From: an uncultured Planctomycetaceae bacterium
GTDB taxonomy: Bacteria; Planctomycetota; Planctomycetia; Planctomycetales; Planctomycetaceae
Assembly (NCBI GenBank): GCA_903858815.1
Contig: CAIOKE010000218.1
Location: forward strand, 44,324-108,323
Direction of reading: 5' to 3'
Length of the DNA: 64,000 nucleotides
Below the pieces are notes generated by a model. The model was not told the origin of the DNA. It did no database searches and saw only the letters and a list, made by a program, of their open reading frames with translations. A program made the position numbers and the translations under genes. Of the stretch, positions 9,420-19,569 are shown in pieces. Every line of letters starts with the position of its first letter. Position 1 is the stretch's first letter.

Positions 9420-10848
9420 TGGGGTTGGCTGAGTCCGATGGGCCCTGCCTGTCAGCATCCAGTCGCCGGATGGCGTCATACAGCGACCAGCCCAGCAACA
9501 CTGCTGAAACAAAGCTGACGATCCCCAGCAGCCATGGCGAGTTGAGCAGTCTGTGACCGGGGTCTGCCACCGGCTGCTTTGGCCGCAGCTGGCGCTGGAC
9601 AGCCGGCAGCAGGGTGGCAGTGACTGTCGGCGTGTGCAGCTGGATCGCTCGATTCAGGGCCTGCAGGTCATGCTGCGGTTGCAGAGCGTGGTCATCGTCA
9701 TACAGCAGTTGGTAACTGTGGCCGGGCTCGGTCAGCAGCAGGAGTTCGTACTGCGGGCCGCTGGCTGATGCCCCGGTGATCGGCAGTGGGGGACTGTCAA
9801 GATTCTGGACAATAATTCGCAGACGTCTGGTACGCAGTTCCGGCAGGGACAGTTCGAGCTGCTGTTCAGACAGCGTACCTGCAGTGAAGTTGCTGATGAA
9901 CCCGTCTGCTGTGTCCTGCCACTTTTCAGGCTGGTGCTGCGCTGGCACCTGCAAAGTGACTCGGCGACGGAAGTTTGTGGCGGTGGTCTGCAGGAGTATC
10001 TTTGTGATGGGACGCTGGTCACTCAGAAACTCGGCCGTTGTGGTGCGCTGAACAGGATCCTCGCGAACCTCCGTGATTTCCAGTGGTCGGGCTTCGAGGT
10101 GAATGGATGACTTTGTCACGGATGTGGATTGAAAGGTGATCCTGTCGATACGAAAGGGACGGCGGATCCGCAGAGACCGCTCAGACTGTTCTGTCTGTCC
10201 GCTGCTGTTGACCGTACTGCTCAGTTCACGCAATGGCGATTCCAGTTCTGCTGTGGCTGTCTGGATGCGGATCTTCAGAATTCGACCAGTAGTTTTCTGC
10301 AGTGGAACTTCCATGCGGCGAACGTCCATGAATCGTGTGTAGTCGAAGATCAGGGTGGGTTCGCATAAGGGCGTGGCTGGCGTGGTTGTTTCGTCAGTCA
10401 CCTGCACTTGCTGTTCAAAATCCTGCAACGGAGTCTGAATCCGCAGCAATTCCGGCTGCGGGTCAGTATCGGTCAGTCGGACAATCAGACTCAGAGCCCC
10501 GTCGTCCTCTGGCAGCAGCTCAATCTGCTGCGGGGTCCAGAGATATGGTGTGGTGAAAGACTGCAGCCCCGGCGTCCGGCGGATCAGAAACGGGATCATT
10601 TGATGATGGTCATTGATGACCGCGACATCCGGGAATCCGGGCCGGGTATGCAGCCAGAAATCCGCATCGAGTGGCAGTCGCAGCAGTTGGGTTGTTTCGC
10701 TGGCAGCCATCTCGATCCGGCGTGATCTTTGCCGGAATTCAGAAAGTGGTGTTAAGTCATCGACTGGTTCATCAGCGGCAGCAGGTGTTGGTTGGCAGCC
10801 GAGGGCGATCAGCAGGACAAGTATGCTGCGAGGCAGAATGCTGGTCAT
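9400..10848 (-). CDS. DUF3999 family exported protein
   Basis: 482 residues from the ATG at 10848, which has GGAG nine bases upstream; an in-frame ATG at 10863 is an alternative. A signal peptide with Cys near its end ([14 protein letters not shown]) opens the protein, a large beta-rich extracytoplasmic region follows, and one transmembrane helix ([21 protein letters not shown]) lies close to the C-terminus. That matches DUF3999, whose members are usually encoded next to DUF2339 membrane proteins, as here. The function is unknown; the pairing suggests an envelope complex. The start is 36 bases from the DUF2339 stop, so the two form an operon. Confidence 0.8.
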   Translation of the reverse strand: MTSILPRSILVLLIALGCQPTPAAADEPVDDLTPLSEFRQRSRRIEMAASETTQLLRLPLDADFWLHTRPGFPDVAVINDHHQMIPFLIRRTPGLQSFTTPYLWTPQQIELLPEDDGALSLIVRLTDTDPQPELLRIQTPLQDFEQQVQVTDETTTPATPLCEPTLIFDYTRFMDVRRMEVPLQKTTGRILKIRIQTATAELESPLRELSSTVNSSGQTEQSERSLRIRRPFRIDRITFQSTSVTKSSIHLEARPLEITEVREDPVQRTTTAEFLSDQRPITKILLQTTATNFRRRVTLQVPAQHQPEKWQDTADGFISNFTAGTLSEQQLELSLPELRTRRLRIIVQNLDSPPLPITGASASGPQYELLLLTEPGHSYQLLYDDDHALQPQHDLQALNRAIQLHTPTVTATLLPAVQRQLRPKQPVADPGHRLLNSPWLLGIVSFVSAVLLGWSLYDAIRRLDADRQGPSDSANPTTPPVP

Positions 10849-10884
10849 AATTGTGCACTCCAATGGATTTCCGGCACGTGCAGA

Positions 10885-13470
10885 TCAGATTTCCTGCTGA
10901 CGACTGTCTCCGGTTGTGATGAATTTCTGGCGCGCTCGCAGGTACAGGAACGAGCCTCCAGTGACCAGCAGACCCAGTACGATGAAGGCAATGATTCGAT
11001 AGAACTGATCAAGGCTGGCGAGGTCAACGAAGAACACCTTGAAGGCAACAATGCTGAACAGGATCAATCCGACATATCGTCGTTCGCGGAGGCTGGAACG
11101 AATGCCTGTCAGCAGCAGGGTAAAGGCAAACAGTGACCACAGAATGGTAACTCCGCCGGCCTGCAGGCCGCGCAGATGGATGTAGAGGAACGTGTTGACT
11201 TCAAGTGTCAGCCAGAGAAACAGGGTTGCCACTGCTGCCAGACCGAGTGAGGGTCTGGCGGACTGAGAGCCGGGAAGGCGGGATTCCGGCAGGCCGGAAA
11301 ATCGAGTGGCAGTCCATGCAAGAAAGGTCGCAATGGATCCGAAATTGATCGCTCGGAACATGGCCTCCAGCGGACTCCACGGGCCGTTCCATGTGAATCC
11401 TGCAAGGTTCCACGAGGGCAGATCAAGGATTGCCGTTTTCAGCAGTAAGGCGCCGCCGAGCAGTGCAAACAGCAGTTGTGCCGCGGCGGAGCCAGTCTGA
11501 CAGACTGCCCGGACCAGCAGAATTCCAAAACCCAGCCACAGCAGCGTGATCATCGTCATGCGAGATGCTGGCATCAGCACTCCCAGCGTGCGATGGAATT
11601 CGAGTGTCAGCCAGCAGATCGCGGCGAAAAAGACCGCCAGCATCAGCAGTTGCCTGGCCGATGAGCCGGTAAAATCAGCCTGAATGTCGTTACTTCGATC
11701 CAGTGAGCTGGCAGACGCCGATGCTGCGGTCCCGCGTGAAATCAGCCAGCTGCCCCAATACAGGCAACCGATCGGGATACCGAACGAGACGGCTCGCTGC
11801 AGCAGCTGAAGCAGGCTGTTTGAGACTGTCTCTGCAGCGGGTGTACCACCGAACTGCTGCGGCAGATCGAAGCCAAATACGCGGATCATGGCGATGGTGT
11901 AAAGCGACATACTGATGAGCTGCAGGAAGTTGCTGCCGATACGCGAGGCGATCCACAGCATGGCAACAGCCTGCAGTGACCAGCTGGCGGCGATCCATTG
12001 CCCGGATAACAGCAGCGGCAGAGACACAGACAGAAAGACTGCAGACAGACCGATGAATGTCAGCATCAATTCACGATCCAGTACCCGCCGAATCAGGCAG
12101 TAGTGCACGTGCAGTGCGTAGAAGGCACTGAGCCCAAGGGCTGCAGCGGCTGACCAGCGATATCCCCAGGTGCTGTCAATCAGCCCGTAACTGATGCCGA
12201 AGAAGGCTGCGGCGTTCAGAAACAGGACGATGACATCCAGCAGATTGGAGCGGACCCTCGTACGCAGGTTGTAGATGAATACCATCGTCGAGAACATGCC
12301 GAAGAAGGCCACGAGAAACGGCATGACCTGCCAGAAGTGAACGGTCGGTACAAAGGCTCTGAGTGATGCCAGCACGAGGATGTGGTGGCAGATAAAACCC
12401 AGATAGCTGAGCAGTGGCCAGCGACGAAAGGCAGAGACTCCCAGAATGCCGCAGCCGAGGATCAGCAGGTAGCTGTAAAGTCCGGGAAAATTGACCGTCT
12501 GAGTGGAGAGCATGACGGGGGTCAGGTAGCCGCCCAGAACTCCCAGCACAGCCGTCAATCGTGAATCGAAGCGAACTGAGATGAATCCGGCCATGACAGT
12601 GACAGCCGTCATCAGAGCGAACATGAGACCATCATCAATCAGATGATACAGACCGCCAGCGGCGAAGACGCTGAAATACAAAGTGGCAGTGCCGGCGCCC
12701 AGCAGGCCCTGTCCGATCAGGCGATAGTTACCGGTAAGCAACTGGATGCCCGCTGTCAGCATACCCAGCCCCGTGCAACCGGAAAGGATCGCGCGGGCTG
12801 TGGGCGACAACATTCCATGATCAATGGAATACTTCAGGAAGAATCCTACGCCGACAAGCACCAGCAGCAGACCGATGCGCAGCAGCCACTGGCTGGCCAC
12901 AGCAAATTCCCATGAAACACCCTTTGGAATGTGCTCTTCACCCACGACGATCCAGTTCCAGATTCTGTTCAGTACGTCAGTGGCTGCCGTTTCGAACTGG
13001 TTACCGGGACGTGCAGGATCGACGGCAGCTGTTTTGGGATCGGGGACGTGGACTGCAGGTGTCGCATTCTTTGGCCTCAGGCTTGTTCGCAGTTCGTGTT
13101 TGTCAGAATGCGACGATTGAGAAGGCGTGGCAGCGGGCACGTCGGGACTTTTGCTCACAAGCACTGTTTCTGCAGGCGTGGCTTTGGGAGTTGCCTCGCT
13201 GGCTGCTGTCGTTGGGGCTGTCGTTGGGGCTGTCGTTGGTGCGGGTTGAGCAACGGAAGTGACGCTGGATCTGAGCGTGGGCTCTGCAACCGTGCTTTGC
13301 TGAGCCAGAACGGCGTCATAGATGGCCTTCATCTGCAGGGTGGTACGCTGCAGATTGTCACGCTGCTCGCTGCGCACAGTAAGGATTTCCGTGTGTAGTC
13401 TGCGGATGGCAATGAAAACAGCCAGCAATCCCGCAAGGCCCAGCCAGATTTCCAGAACGTCGACCATCAC
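10885..13470 (-). CDS. DUF2339 family multi-spanning membrane protein
   Basis: 861 residues. An N-terminal helix ([17 protein letters not shown]) is followed by a low-complexity Ala/Pro/Thr/Lys linker to about residue 150, then a very hydrophobic body with on the order of twenty predicted spans starting at [31 protein letters not shown], which is typical of DUF2339. The linker contains [12 protein letters not shown], encoded by a 12-bp tandem repeat. It is the first gene of a pair with the DUF3999 gene. The biochemical function is unknown. Confidence 0.82.
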   Translation of the reverse strand: MMVDVLEIWLGLAGLLAVFIAIRRLHTEILTVRSEQRDNLQRTTLQMKAIYDAVLAQQSTVAEPTLRSSVTSVAQPAPTTAPTTAPTTAASEATPKATPAETVLVSKSPDVPAATPSQSSHSDKHELRTSLRPKNATPAVHVPDPKTAAVDPARPGNQFETAATDVLNRIWNWIVVGEEHIPKGVSWEFAVASQWLLRIGLLLVLVGVGFFLKYSIDHGMLSPTARAILSGCTGLGMLTAGIQLLTGNYRLIGQGLLGAGTATLYFSVFAAGGLYHLIDDGLMFALMTAVTVMAGFISVRFDSRLTAVLGVLGGYLTPVMLSTQTVNFPGLYSYLLILGCGILGVSAFRRWPLLSYLGFICHHILVLASLRAFVPTVHFWQVMPFLVAFFGMFSTMVFIYNLRTRVRSNLLDVIVLFLNAAAFFGISYGLIDSTWGYRWSAAAALGLSAFYALHVHYCLIRRVLDRELMLTFIGLSAVFLSVSLPLLLSGQWIAASWSLQAVAMLWIASRIGSNFLQLISMSLYTIAMIRVFGFDLPQQFGGTPAAETVSNSLLQLLQRAVSFGIPIGCLYWGSWLISRGTAASASASSLDRSNDIQADFTGSSARQLLMLAVFFAAICWLTLEFHRTLGVLMPASRMTMITLLWLGFGILLVRAVCQTGSAAAQLLFALLGGALLLKTAILDLPSWNLAGFTWNGPWSPLEAMFRAINFGSIATFLAWTATRFSGLPESRLPGSQSARPSLGLAAVATLFLWLTLEVNTFLYIHLRGLQAGGVTILWSLFAFTLLLTGIRSSLRERRYVGLILFSIVAFKVFFVDLASLDQFYRIIAFIVLGLLVTGGSFLYLRARQKFITTGDSRQQEI
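13205..13240. repeat. 12-bp tandem repeat inside the DUF2339 linker
   Basis: GCTGTCGTTGGG is repeated about three times, in frame, and encodes the (APTT)n part of the N-terminal linker on the minus strand. Length changes would keep the frame. Confidence 0.75.
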
Positions 13471-13874
13471 AACAGCTCCTCAGTCTGAACCCTGGTTTCC
13501 ATCGTTTTACCACTGCGCGCAGAAACTCCACCGGGGACGTTTCAACAGTCTCTGCACGTGCCGTGCCGCGGGTTGTGCGTATTTTTAAGTCGTTTGTGCA
13601 GATGGGTTTATGCTAGTTCTGTCCAGTGTGCGAAATGGTGTCACTTCGGGCGGGGGACGTTTTTTGTGTGCTGCATGCGCAGCATTTGTTTTTGGGATGC
13701 CTTGCGAACGCAGAGAGACGCTCGTACGGCCCGGCCTCTGTTGGTCGGACTGCTGCTGGCATCTGAACAGGTCAGGCTGCGGACGCCCCAGGTTATCGCG
13801 AGCGCGGTCCTGCAGTCAGAGTCTGCGAGCAGATTCCGGCGGGGGGCAGGTTTGTCTGTCGAGCGGGACGCGTT
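13471..13874. other. Gene-free intergenic region
   Basis: Lies between the start of the DUF2339 gene and the end of the FGGY kinase gene, both on the minus strand. It should contain the DUF2339/DUF3999 promoter near 13480-13620. Forward frames crossing it run into the antisense of the kinase gene and look non-coding. I see no tRNA, repeat or strong hairpin. Confidence 0.45.
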
Positions 13875-15185
13875 TCAGTGTCCGGCAGCGGCCATTTTCA
13901 GCAGACCCATCAGGGTCTCTTCCTGTTCAGCGACTTCCCGCAGCGGCCAGGAGAATCTGGCAGCCAGTCGTCGGCGCAGGGCGGGAAAGGCCTGGACAAG
14001 GCCACCAGAGACGGCCAGTTGAGTCCACGCAGGCGTGTCAGTCAGGCGACGAGAACATTCGAGGTAACTGTCAGCCATGAAATCGAAGGCCGCACAGAAC
14101 AGATTTCCGACAGTCAGGTTTTCTGTGGTGATGTGCGAGATATTTCCCGCATCACCCATGGCACTCGAAAAGAAGCTCAGGTCACAGGAGAGACCATTGC
14201 TGGTATCACAGTCTGTGGCCGCGGCAATCAGCTGCCACGAGTTACTCAAAGTGATACCGGCAGACCGAGGCAGTTCTGTCAGCAGGGCTTCCAGAATGGT
14301 CAATGAGCGACCAGCGGGAATGTGAGTGACTGTATTCAGGAACTGCCCGTTAAACCAGCAGCGAGTCTGGCAGTTGCCGGGTTGAAATGTGGAAGTGATC
14401 TGACTGACCTGAGAGCCGGTAGAGCAGTTGATTGATAATTCAGTACTCTGCAGATCGATGCCAAGCAATGCCGCCTGCTGATCTCCGATAGCGGCGAAGC
14501 AGTTCAGTCTGCGCCCATTGAAAGAGAGTTGTCCAACCGGTTCGGATTCAGCGATGGGCTCGGGCCAGTGTAAGCCGTCGATTCCGGCTGCAGCGAAGGC
14601 CTCATGGTGCCAGTCGTTGGTTTGCAGGTTGAGCATGCCGATGCCCTGTGATCGGTGCATACGGGGAATGGTCCCGCAGAGTTCAGCGATCACATAATCA
14701 CCAACCGTGACCGGGACAGCATGCTGTGGCAGCTGGCGAGCCTGAGCCAGCCAGTACAGCAGGGTGGTAGCCGAGCCTGGCTTCAGTTCTTTTCCGAGGT
14801 CTTCGAACTGCTGATCAGTCCACGATGTACGCAGCTGGTGCAGCAGTGGAGTGGTACTGTTGGGGGCTGGCAGCAGGCTTCTCTGGTCGCGCCATGACAG
14901 GTAGTTGGTGATTGGTTGCTGTTGCTGATTGAGCAGCAGGACTCCGCCCATCTGGCTGCTGAATCTGACGTGTTCGGCATCAGGGGCTGCCTGCAGCAGC
15001 GATTGCAGTACCTGTCGCGTGCTCTGCACGATCTTGGCAGGAGACACTTCATGGAAACCGGAGGGCAGTGAATTGACTGGTCCGGGGAAGGCTGCTTTTT
15101 CAATGTGCTCGACGCGACCGGTCGCGACGTTGAGTACACCGCCTTTGATGGAGGAGGAGCCGATATCGATTCCGAGACACCGCAT
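13875..15185 (-). CDS. FGGY-family carbohydrate kinase
   Basis: 436 residues opening with CLGIDIGSSSIKGGVLN, the phosphate-1 loop of the actin/hexokinase fold as found in FGGY kinases. A SQMGGVLLLNQQQQP segment and NYLSWRDQR follow, in the place of the xylulokinase-type substrate loop, and LAVSGGLVQAFPALRRRLA is the adenosine-binding region near the C-terminus. It should phosphorylate a sugar or polyol with ATP. At 436 residues it is shorter than xylulokinase (about 490), so I give no substrate. It lies 39 bases downstream of the Ldh2-type dehydrogenase gene and is probably co-transcribed with it. Confidence 0.82.
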   Translation of the reverse strand: MRCLGIDIGSSSIKGGVLNVATGRVEHIEKAAFPGPVNSLPSGFHEVSPAKIVQSTRQVLQSLLQAAPDAEHVRFSSQMGGVLLLNQQQQPITNYLSWRDQRSLLPAPNSTTPLLHQLRTSWTDQQFEDLGKELKPGSATTLLYWLAQARQLPQHAVPVTVGDYVIAELCGTIPRMHRSQGIGMLNLQTNDWHHEAFAAAGIDGLHWPEPIAESEPVGQLSFNGRRLNCFAAIGDQQAALLGIDLQSTELSINCSTGSQVSQITSTFQPGNCQTRCWFNGQFLNTVTHIPAGRSLTILEALLTELPRSAGITLSNSWQLIAAATDCDTSNGLSCDLSFFSSAMGDAGNISHITTENLTVGNLFCAAFDFMADSYLECSRRLTDTPAWTQLAVSGGLVQAFPALRRRLAARFSWPLREVAEQEETLMGLLKMAAAGH

Positions 15186-15224
15186 AGGAGACCTGTTTCT
15201 GCAGGCAGTGATTAAGTGATCTGA

Positions 15225-16280
15225 TCAGACTTCGGCTGGCAGGGGAATGGAGACAAGTTTTGCTGCTTCCTGCAGCTTTGCTCGTACGTCTGCCGGCAGA
15301 TCGATGCCCAGTTTTTCGGCTTCCCGAGCGATATCGAATTCACGCTCGCCCGGCAGCAGAACACCGGTAGCCCCGGCTGCGGGCGGGGCTGCATGGATTT
15401 CGTCGATCAGGGTACGGATCCGGGAGTTGAACTGCTGTCGGTCAGTCATGGCATCAATGTTGATGACGGTCATTGATGCGTTGTGCCATGATGGTCGATC
15501 GACGGGATCGAACATCCAGCTGCCAACCTGCCACGTCATGTGACCTCCGGGAATCAGCCCTGACAATACTTCGCACCACAGTCCCAGTCCGTAGCCTTTG
15601 TGCCCGGCCATGGGGGCCAGTGCTGCGGAGTGTGGGTACAGCGATCCGTCCGTTGTGGGCAGTCCATCGGGCCCGATCAGCCATGTGGGAGGAATGGTTT
15701 CTCCGCGTTGCCACGCTGCATAGACCTTACCACCGGCGACTGCTGCCGTGGCGATATCCAGCAGAATCGGGTTGCTGTCGGTGGGGATGGCGAATGCCAG
15801 TGGGTTGCTGCCAAGGACAGCAGTGCGTGAACCCGGAGCAGCCACGCTGGGAATGTCATTGCCGGTGATCATTGCTGCGCAGCCGTGGCGAGCGGCGAGG
15901 AGTGCGTACTGGCCGGCCGCGCCGATATGGCCTGTGTTGCGGATCGAAACAAAGGCCACTCCACAGGCCTGGGCCTTCTGGATGGCTGTCAGCATGGCAT
16001 TGTGGCAGCCCACCTGACCCAGGCCCGAATCACCGTCGATGACTGCCCACGCGGGGCCTTCGCGTTCAATACGCGGGATAGCCGCCGTGCGATAACCGCC
16101 ACCCTGCAGTTTGCGGAGGTAACCAGCCAGCAGTTTGGTACCGTGTGTAAAGACACCAAGCAGATCAGTTCCTGTCAGCGTTTCGGCTGCGGTGCTGGAG
16201 TCCGTGCTGTTGAGTCCAGTGGCTTGAAAGCAGTCGGTGGCGAAGGTTCGCAGGACATTCAGTGGAACTCGTGAGTTCAC
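15225..16280 (-). CDS. Ldh2-type (malate/L-lactate family) NAD(P)-dependent dehydrogenase
   Basis: 351 residues of the Ldh2/YlbC/MdhI family, unrelated to Rossmann-fold lactate dehydrogenases. Landmarks are GVFTHGTKLLAGYLRKLQGG, a GDSGLGQVGCHNAM segment, SIRNTGHIGAAGQYALLAARHG (the conserved His-containing motif) and LGSNPLAFAIPT. Members oxidise 2-hydroxy acids such as malate, lactate, ureidoglycolate or sulfolactate. The coupling to a sugar kinase suggests a role in catabolism of a sugar acid or sugar-derived hydroxy acid, which is inference only. Confidence 0.85.
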   Translation of the reverse strand: MNSRVPLNVLRTFATDCFQATGLNSTDSSTAAETLTGTDLLGVFTHGTKLLAGYLRKLQGGGYRTAAIPRIEREGPAWAVIDGDSGLGQVGCHNAMLTAIQKAQACGVAFVSIRNTGHIGAAGQYALLAARHGCAAMITGNDIPSVAAPGSRTAVLGSNPLAFAIPTDSNPILLDIATAAVAGGKVYAAWQRGETIPPTWLIGPDGLPTTDGSLYPHSAALAPMAGHKGYGLGLWCEVLSGLIPGGHMTWQVGSWMFDPVDRPSWHNASMTVINIDAMTDRQQFNSRIRTLIDEIHAAPPAAGATGVLLPGEREFDIAREAEKLGIDLPADVRAKLQEAAKLVSIPLPAEV

Positions 16281-16297
16281 GGGCAGTCTTTCATAAC

Positions 16298-16330
16298 AAA
16301 AAAATCCGCGGTGGTTGGAGCCACCGCGGA
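16298..16330 (-). terminator. Rho-independent terminator after the lipoprotein gene
   Basis: A perfect 10-bp stem, TCCGCGGTGG (16305-16314) with CCACCGCGGA (16321-16330), has a six-base loop and is followed on the minus strand by seven Ts (16298-16304). It ends transcription of the DUF1559/lipoprotein unit and sits just upstream of the Ldh2-type gene. Confidence 0.9.
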
Positions 16331-16375
16331 AGATGATGTATTTGGCTGGCCGAGACCAGTCTACAGGGAAAAAAG

Positions 16376-16816
16376 TCAGTTCAGATCCAGCTTCAGTTCG
16401 GAGCTGCCTGATTCCGGAATCTCAAGGGAGAGGCCTGAGTCTTCCGGACTGGCGTACTTTGCCGGGAACTGCACGGGTGGTTTGGGAAGTTTCTTCGGAT
16501 CTTCCACAGTTGAGCCGAGTCCGTCGTCTTCGGGCGGTTGCCAGATCACCGAGACCTTGTGAGTTCCCGGAACTGCTCCGTCGCCGACCGCGTTAGTGCC
16601 GAGCGTGAATCGACCTTCAGTGTCCGTGGTGCCACTGGCCGTACGCTGGTCCCCGGCAGGGTGCAACGTTACGGTGAAACCGGCCAGCGGTTTCCCCTTG
16701 TAGGTCAGGACTCCGGAGGCTGAAACAGTGCGGAAGATCTCTGCCTCAGGAGTATAGTTGCCACCGCATCCTGCGAGCAGCAAGGTTGCTGACAAAAGAA
16801 AATGCCGTCTCAGCAT
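16376..16816 (-). CDS. Small lipoprotein with carboxypeptidase-regulatory-like beta domain
   Basis: 146 residues. The start MLRRHFLLSATLLLAGCGGN is a lipoprotein signal with lipobox LAGC. The mature part is one beta-sandwich domain: VSASGVLTYKGKPLAGFTVTLHPAG followed by GTTDTEGRFTLGT and GTHKVSVIW, the pattern of carboxypeptidase-regulatory-like (CarboxypepD_reg) domains. Planctomycetes carry many such lipoproteins beside DUF1559 genes, as here, with a 73-base gap. It should sit on a periplasmic membrane face; the role is unknown. Confidence 0.8.
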   Translation of the reverse strand: MLRRHFLLSATLLLAGCGGNYTPEAEIFRTVSASGVLTYKGKPLAGFTVTLHPAGDQRTASGTTDTEGRFTLGTNAVGDGAVPGTHKVSVIWQPPEDDGLGSTVEDPKKLPKPPVQFPAKYASPEDSGLSLEIPESGSSELKLDLN

Positions 16817-16889
16817 GATAGTCCCTGGGGTACATGAAGGTCATGGAATGTTCGATATCCGGCTGCCCGGAAACGAGATCGAGCACTTA

Positions 16890-17864
16890 CTACCACTCAG
16901 ATATCACTTCGCCACCATTGATACTGCCCACAGATCTCCAGACGCGGATATCTACGTTTTCGCTGACAAACCGAACAGATCCATCTCCGAGCACAAGTTG
17001 TGAGCCACCGGTATGGAAGCTGCGGGTTGCCAGATGTCCACGATCGAATCCGACGCTGCGAATGCAGTCACGCAGTCTGGAGTTTGGGGTCAGTGTGTGG
17101 GAGTAGAAAGTTGCTACCACAACTCCGCGGTAATACTGCTTGCCGCGATAAAGGATGGCGCTGGTCGCACGATTATCGCAGGCCGCTACCGGAATCGTAT
17201 CACCCGTTGGGCTGGCATCCCACGTTGCGAAAGGCAGATTCGTGGCAACCCACAGATCCTGGGGAGTGCCTGCGGCCACAACGCCTGAGGTGGGTGATCC
17301 ACTGCTTGGCCCGAGGATAATTTCGGCGAACATACCTGTATTGGACAGGCCGTCGACGAAGTCTCTGAACAGGGCGCCTCGATTACGGCCGAATGGTCCG
17401 CGGTCTGCAGCATAGTTGGCATTGTCGCCGAGGCTTTGCACATAATTGGTGGTGCCACAACCGTTGGGGCACTGGGTGGGGGCGAGGACGAAGCCGGGGC
17501 TGCCGATTTGTGACGGGCACTGCAGGATTGCCAGACGCTGCTGCCGCGCATTCAGGTTGGTTGCGTGGGAGTTGATGTCGACGTTGAAGTTGAACTGATT
17601 GTATTCGTTGCTGGCTTCGAAGTACGGCAGGATTTGAGTGTGAGTCGATGCGTTATTAACGCCGAGGAAGCCGGGGGGCAATCGGGTGTGCGTGCCTTCG
17701 TAGTTGTGCAGCGCAAGGCCAATCTGCTTGAGATTATTCTTGCACTGAGTCCGGCGGGCTGCTTCGCGGGCCTGCTGGACCGCAGGCAGCAGCAGGGCCA
17801 CAAGGATGGCGATGATGGCAATCACCACCAGCAATTCGATCAGGGTAAAAGCACGACGTTTCAT
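16890..17864 (-). CDS. DUF1559 protein with prepilin-type N-terminus
   Basis: 324 residues from the ATG at 17864 ([21 protein letters not shown]), which places the type IV pilin-like methylation motif at the very start. The helix ends in [27 protein letters not shown], typical of DUF1559, and the C-terminal H-X9-DG motif appears as ...[23 protein letters not shown]1559 proteins are numerous in planctomycetes and probably form pseudopilus or surface structures. An ATG 24 bases upstream would bury the pilin motif and is less likely. A small lipoprotein gene follows. Confidence 0.93.
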   Translation of the reverse strand: MKRRAFTLIELLVVIAIIAILVALLLPAVQQAREAARRTQCKNNLKQIGLALHNYEGTHTRLPPGFLGVNNASTHTQILPYFEASNEYNQFNFNVDINSHATNLNARQQRLAILQCPSQIGSPGFVLAPTQCPNGCGTTNYVQSLGDNANYAADRGPFGRNRGALFRDFVDGLSNTGMFAEIILGPSSGSPTSGVVAAGTPQDLWVATNLPFATWDASPTGDTIPVAACDNRATSAILYRGKQYYRGVVVATFYSHTLTPNSRLRDCIRSVGFDRGHLATRSFHTGGSQLVLGDGSVRFVSENVDIRVWRSVGSINGGEVISEW

Positions 17865-18289
17865 GCAGACCACTCCAGAAAAAGACACCGAGGAACACAG
17901 ACGAACAGGTCGCCGGACCGCCGGAGGACGTCAGGAATGGAGTAGAATGAGGCGGCAGGCCTGAACCGTTTGCAGAACGGGTCTGTTCGAGCAACGTGGG
18001 ATCATAGCTGCGACGGGAATTTCAACGACAGGGTAAATTCTGGATTAATTCACGAAATTGCTGGATTCTGTCTGATTCTCAATCCTGAAGATGGGTGTGT
18101 GTGGCGGCTTGAGGATGTCAGATCCGGGTTGCTGATTCCTGGTGGATTGCAGTTCCGCCGTTCGTGCGGGAATGTGTCCTGACAAATCTCCGGCGTACTG
18201 GTAGAATTGGAACGAGCGCGGCGGGCACAAGCCCTGCACGTTGGCATCGGCAGGTGTTGGGCGGCGGTTTTGACGGGCAGTGATTTTCC
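17865..18289. other. Gene-free divergent intergenic region
   Basis: This 425-base stretch separates the divergent DUF1559 and DUF6677-like genes and should carry both promoters. It is AT-richer than its surroundings around 18035-18065. No ORF, repeat or tRNA is recognisable. Confidence 0.45.
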
Positions 18290-19183
18290 ATGGCAGATCC
18301 ACGAGTTTCCCTGCGGCAACCGATTGTGGCGGCGCTGTTGGCGTTTCTTTTACCGGGGCTGGGGCACTGGTATCAGGGGCGTCGCTTCAAAGCTGTGATT
18401 TTTTCGGTCGGGATTCTACTGCTGTTTGGTTGGGGGCAGGTTTTGGGTGAGGGGCAGACGACTTACAGTCGTCTTGTTCTGCGAGCAGGCCCGGATTCGC
18501 CTCAGTTTTCCGAAGTTGCTCCGGTTTCCAAATCGTCCTTTGGCTATTGGGCTCAGGTGCTGATTGGCATGCCGGCGTTGCCCGCGTTACTGCAGGAAGG
18601 GCGATTCAACGCTGACGACGATTCCGTGGGTTTCCTGGATACTGAAATCCGCAGTGATTTTGTGGGTGCCCTGATCGAAACGACGCGTCAGGGTGACCTT
18701 CGAACGCCTGTGACGGGAACCCTGCAGATCGTGCCTTCGCGCCCCGAGGGCAGTCGGACTGTGGAAGGAACGATTACGCTGGATGGTGCCGGTGGTGCAG
18801 TCAGCTACCAGCTGGGTGGAGAGGTCAGGCTGGGACGCAGGGTATTCGGATCTCCACGGCGTGGGATTGAATGTCGGCTGGTGGATGACAAGGGAGATTT
18901 TCAGTCGGCGCGAATCGAGGGTACGATCCAGCGGAGTTTCTGGAACTGGTACATGGCTCCAATGGATACGGCCGAACTGGATCGTCTGCATGGAAGTTTA
19001 AGTCGGCAGTATGATGTGGCAGCGGTTCTGACGTGGATTGCGGGACTTTTGAATCTGATGGTGATCTGGGACGCTGCTCTGGGCCCGGCGTATGGTTATG
19101 GTGACGAGAGATCATCTGAGGCCGAGGGCGATGGTGGTGGTGCCGGTGGGCCCGCCCCGGTTCCCGGAAAGTCGGCTGTCTGA
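18290..19183 (+). CDS. DUF6677-like membrane protein
   Basis: 297 residues. The N-terminus has two close hydrophobic helices around PIVAALLAFLLPGLGHWYQGR and AVIFSVGILLLFGWGQ, with the PGLGHWYQGR turn also seen in TM2-type proteins. A long, mainly beta middle region follows, then a membrane segment near the end (VLTWIAGLLNLMVIWDAALGP). I associate this layout with the planctomycete DUF6677 family, from memory. It leads a + strand run with a 58-residue membrane ORF, coaE, rho and ribH. The function is unknown. Confidence 0.65.
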   Translation: MADPRVSLRQPIVAALLAFLLPGLGHWYQGRRFKAVIFSVGILLLFGWGQVLGEGQTTYSRLVLRAGPDSPQFSEVAPVSKSSFGYWAQVLIGMPALPALLQEGRFNADDDSVGFLDTEIRSDFVGALIETTRQGDLRTPVTGTLQIVPSRPEGSRTVEGTITLDGAGGAVSYQLGGEVRLGRRVFGSPRRGIECRLVDDKGDFQSARIEGTIQRSFWNWYMAPMDTAELDRLHGSLSRQYDVAAVLTWIAGLLNLMVIWDAALGPAYGYGDERSSEAEGDGGGAGGPAPVPGKSAV

Positions 19184-19228
19184 GGGCTTTCAGGTGCTCT
19201 GGTTTTTTGACACAAAGGTATCAGTGGA

Positions 19229-19405
19229 ATGGATTTAAGTTTGCTGACTCAGGCTGCACCCCTGACTGCCATCGTGTGCCTTGTGTACACGGCAACGCGA
19301 TTTGAATTGCCCGAGAAGATCATTCGTTCTGCGTTGGTGATGTATGGCAAGACGATGGTGTTTCTTGTGAGTGCCTGGTGCTTGCTGTACTGGGTTTCTG
19401 GCTGA
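19229..19405 (+). CDS. 58-residue membrane protein
   Basis: A short ORF starting MDLSLLTQAAPLTAIVCLVY and ending VSAWCLLYWVSG. It has two hydrophobic segments (about residues 10-22 and 42-57) around a basic loop, FELPEKIIRSALVMYGK. It lies 45 bases after the DUF6677-like gene on the same strand, with an AAAGGT upstream as a possible ribosome site. The clean length, hydrophobic pattern and position make it a likely real gene, perhaps a partner of the DUF6677-like protein. Confidence 0.55.
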   Translation: MDLSLLTQAAPLTAIVCLVYTATRFELPEKIIRSALVMYGKTMVFLVSAWCLLYWVSG

Positions 19406-19569
19406 CTTCGCCTTTGAGTCAGCGAAATCCCCCGGAAAACGCCATAGTTGCGTGGCATTGGTTTGACATTCCGGGCGACCAGAATGACAATTCCGGGAGG
19501 TGCGGATGTCTTCGGCATCCGGTCAAGCCTGTTTTCCCGTAGAACTGCGGATGGAATTGTCTGCCATCA

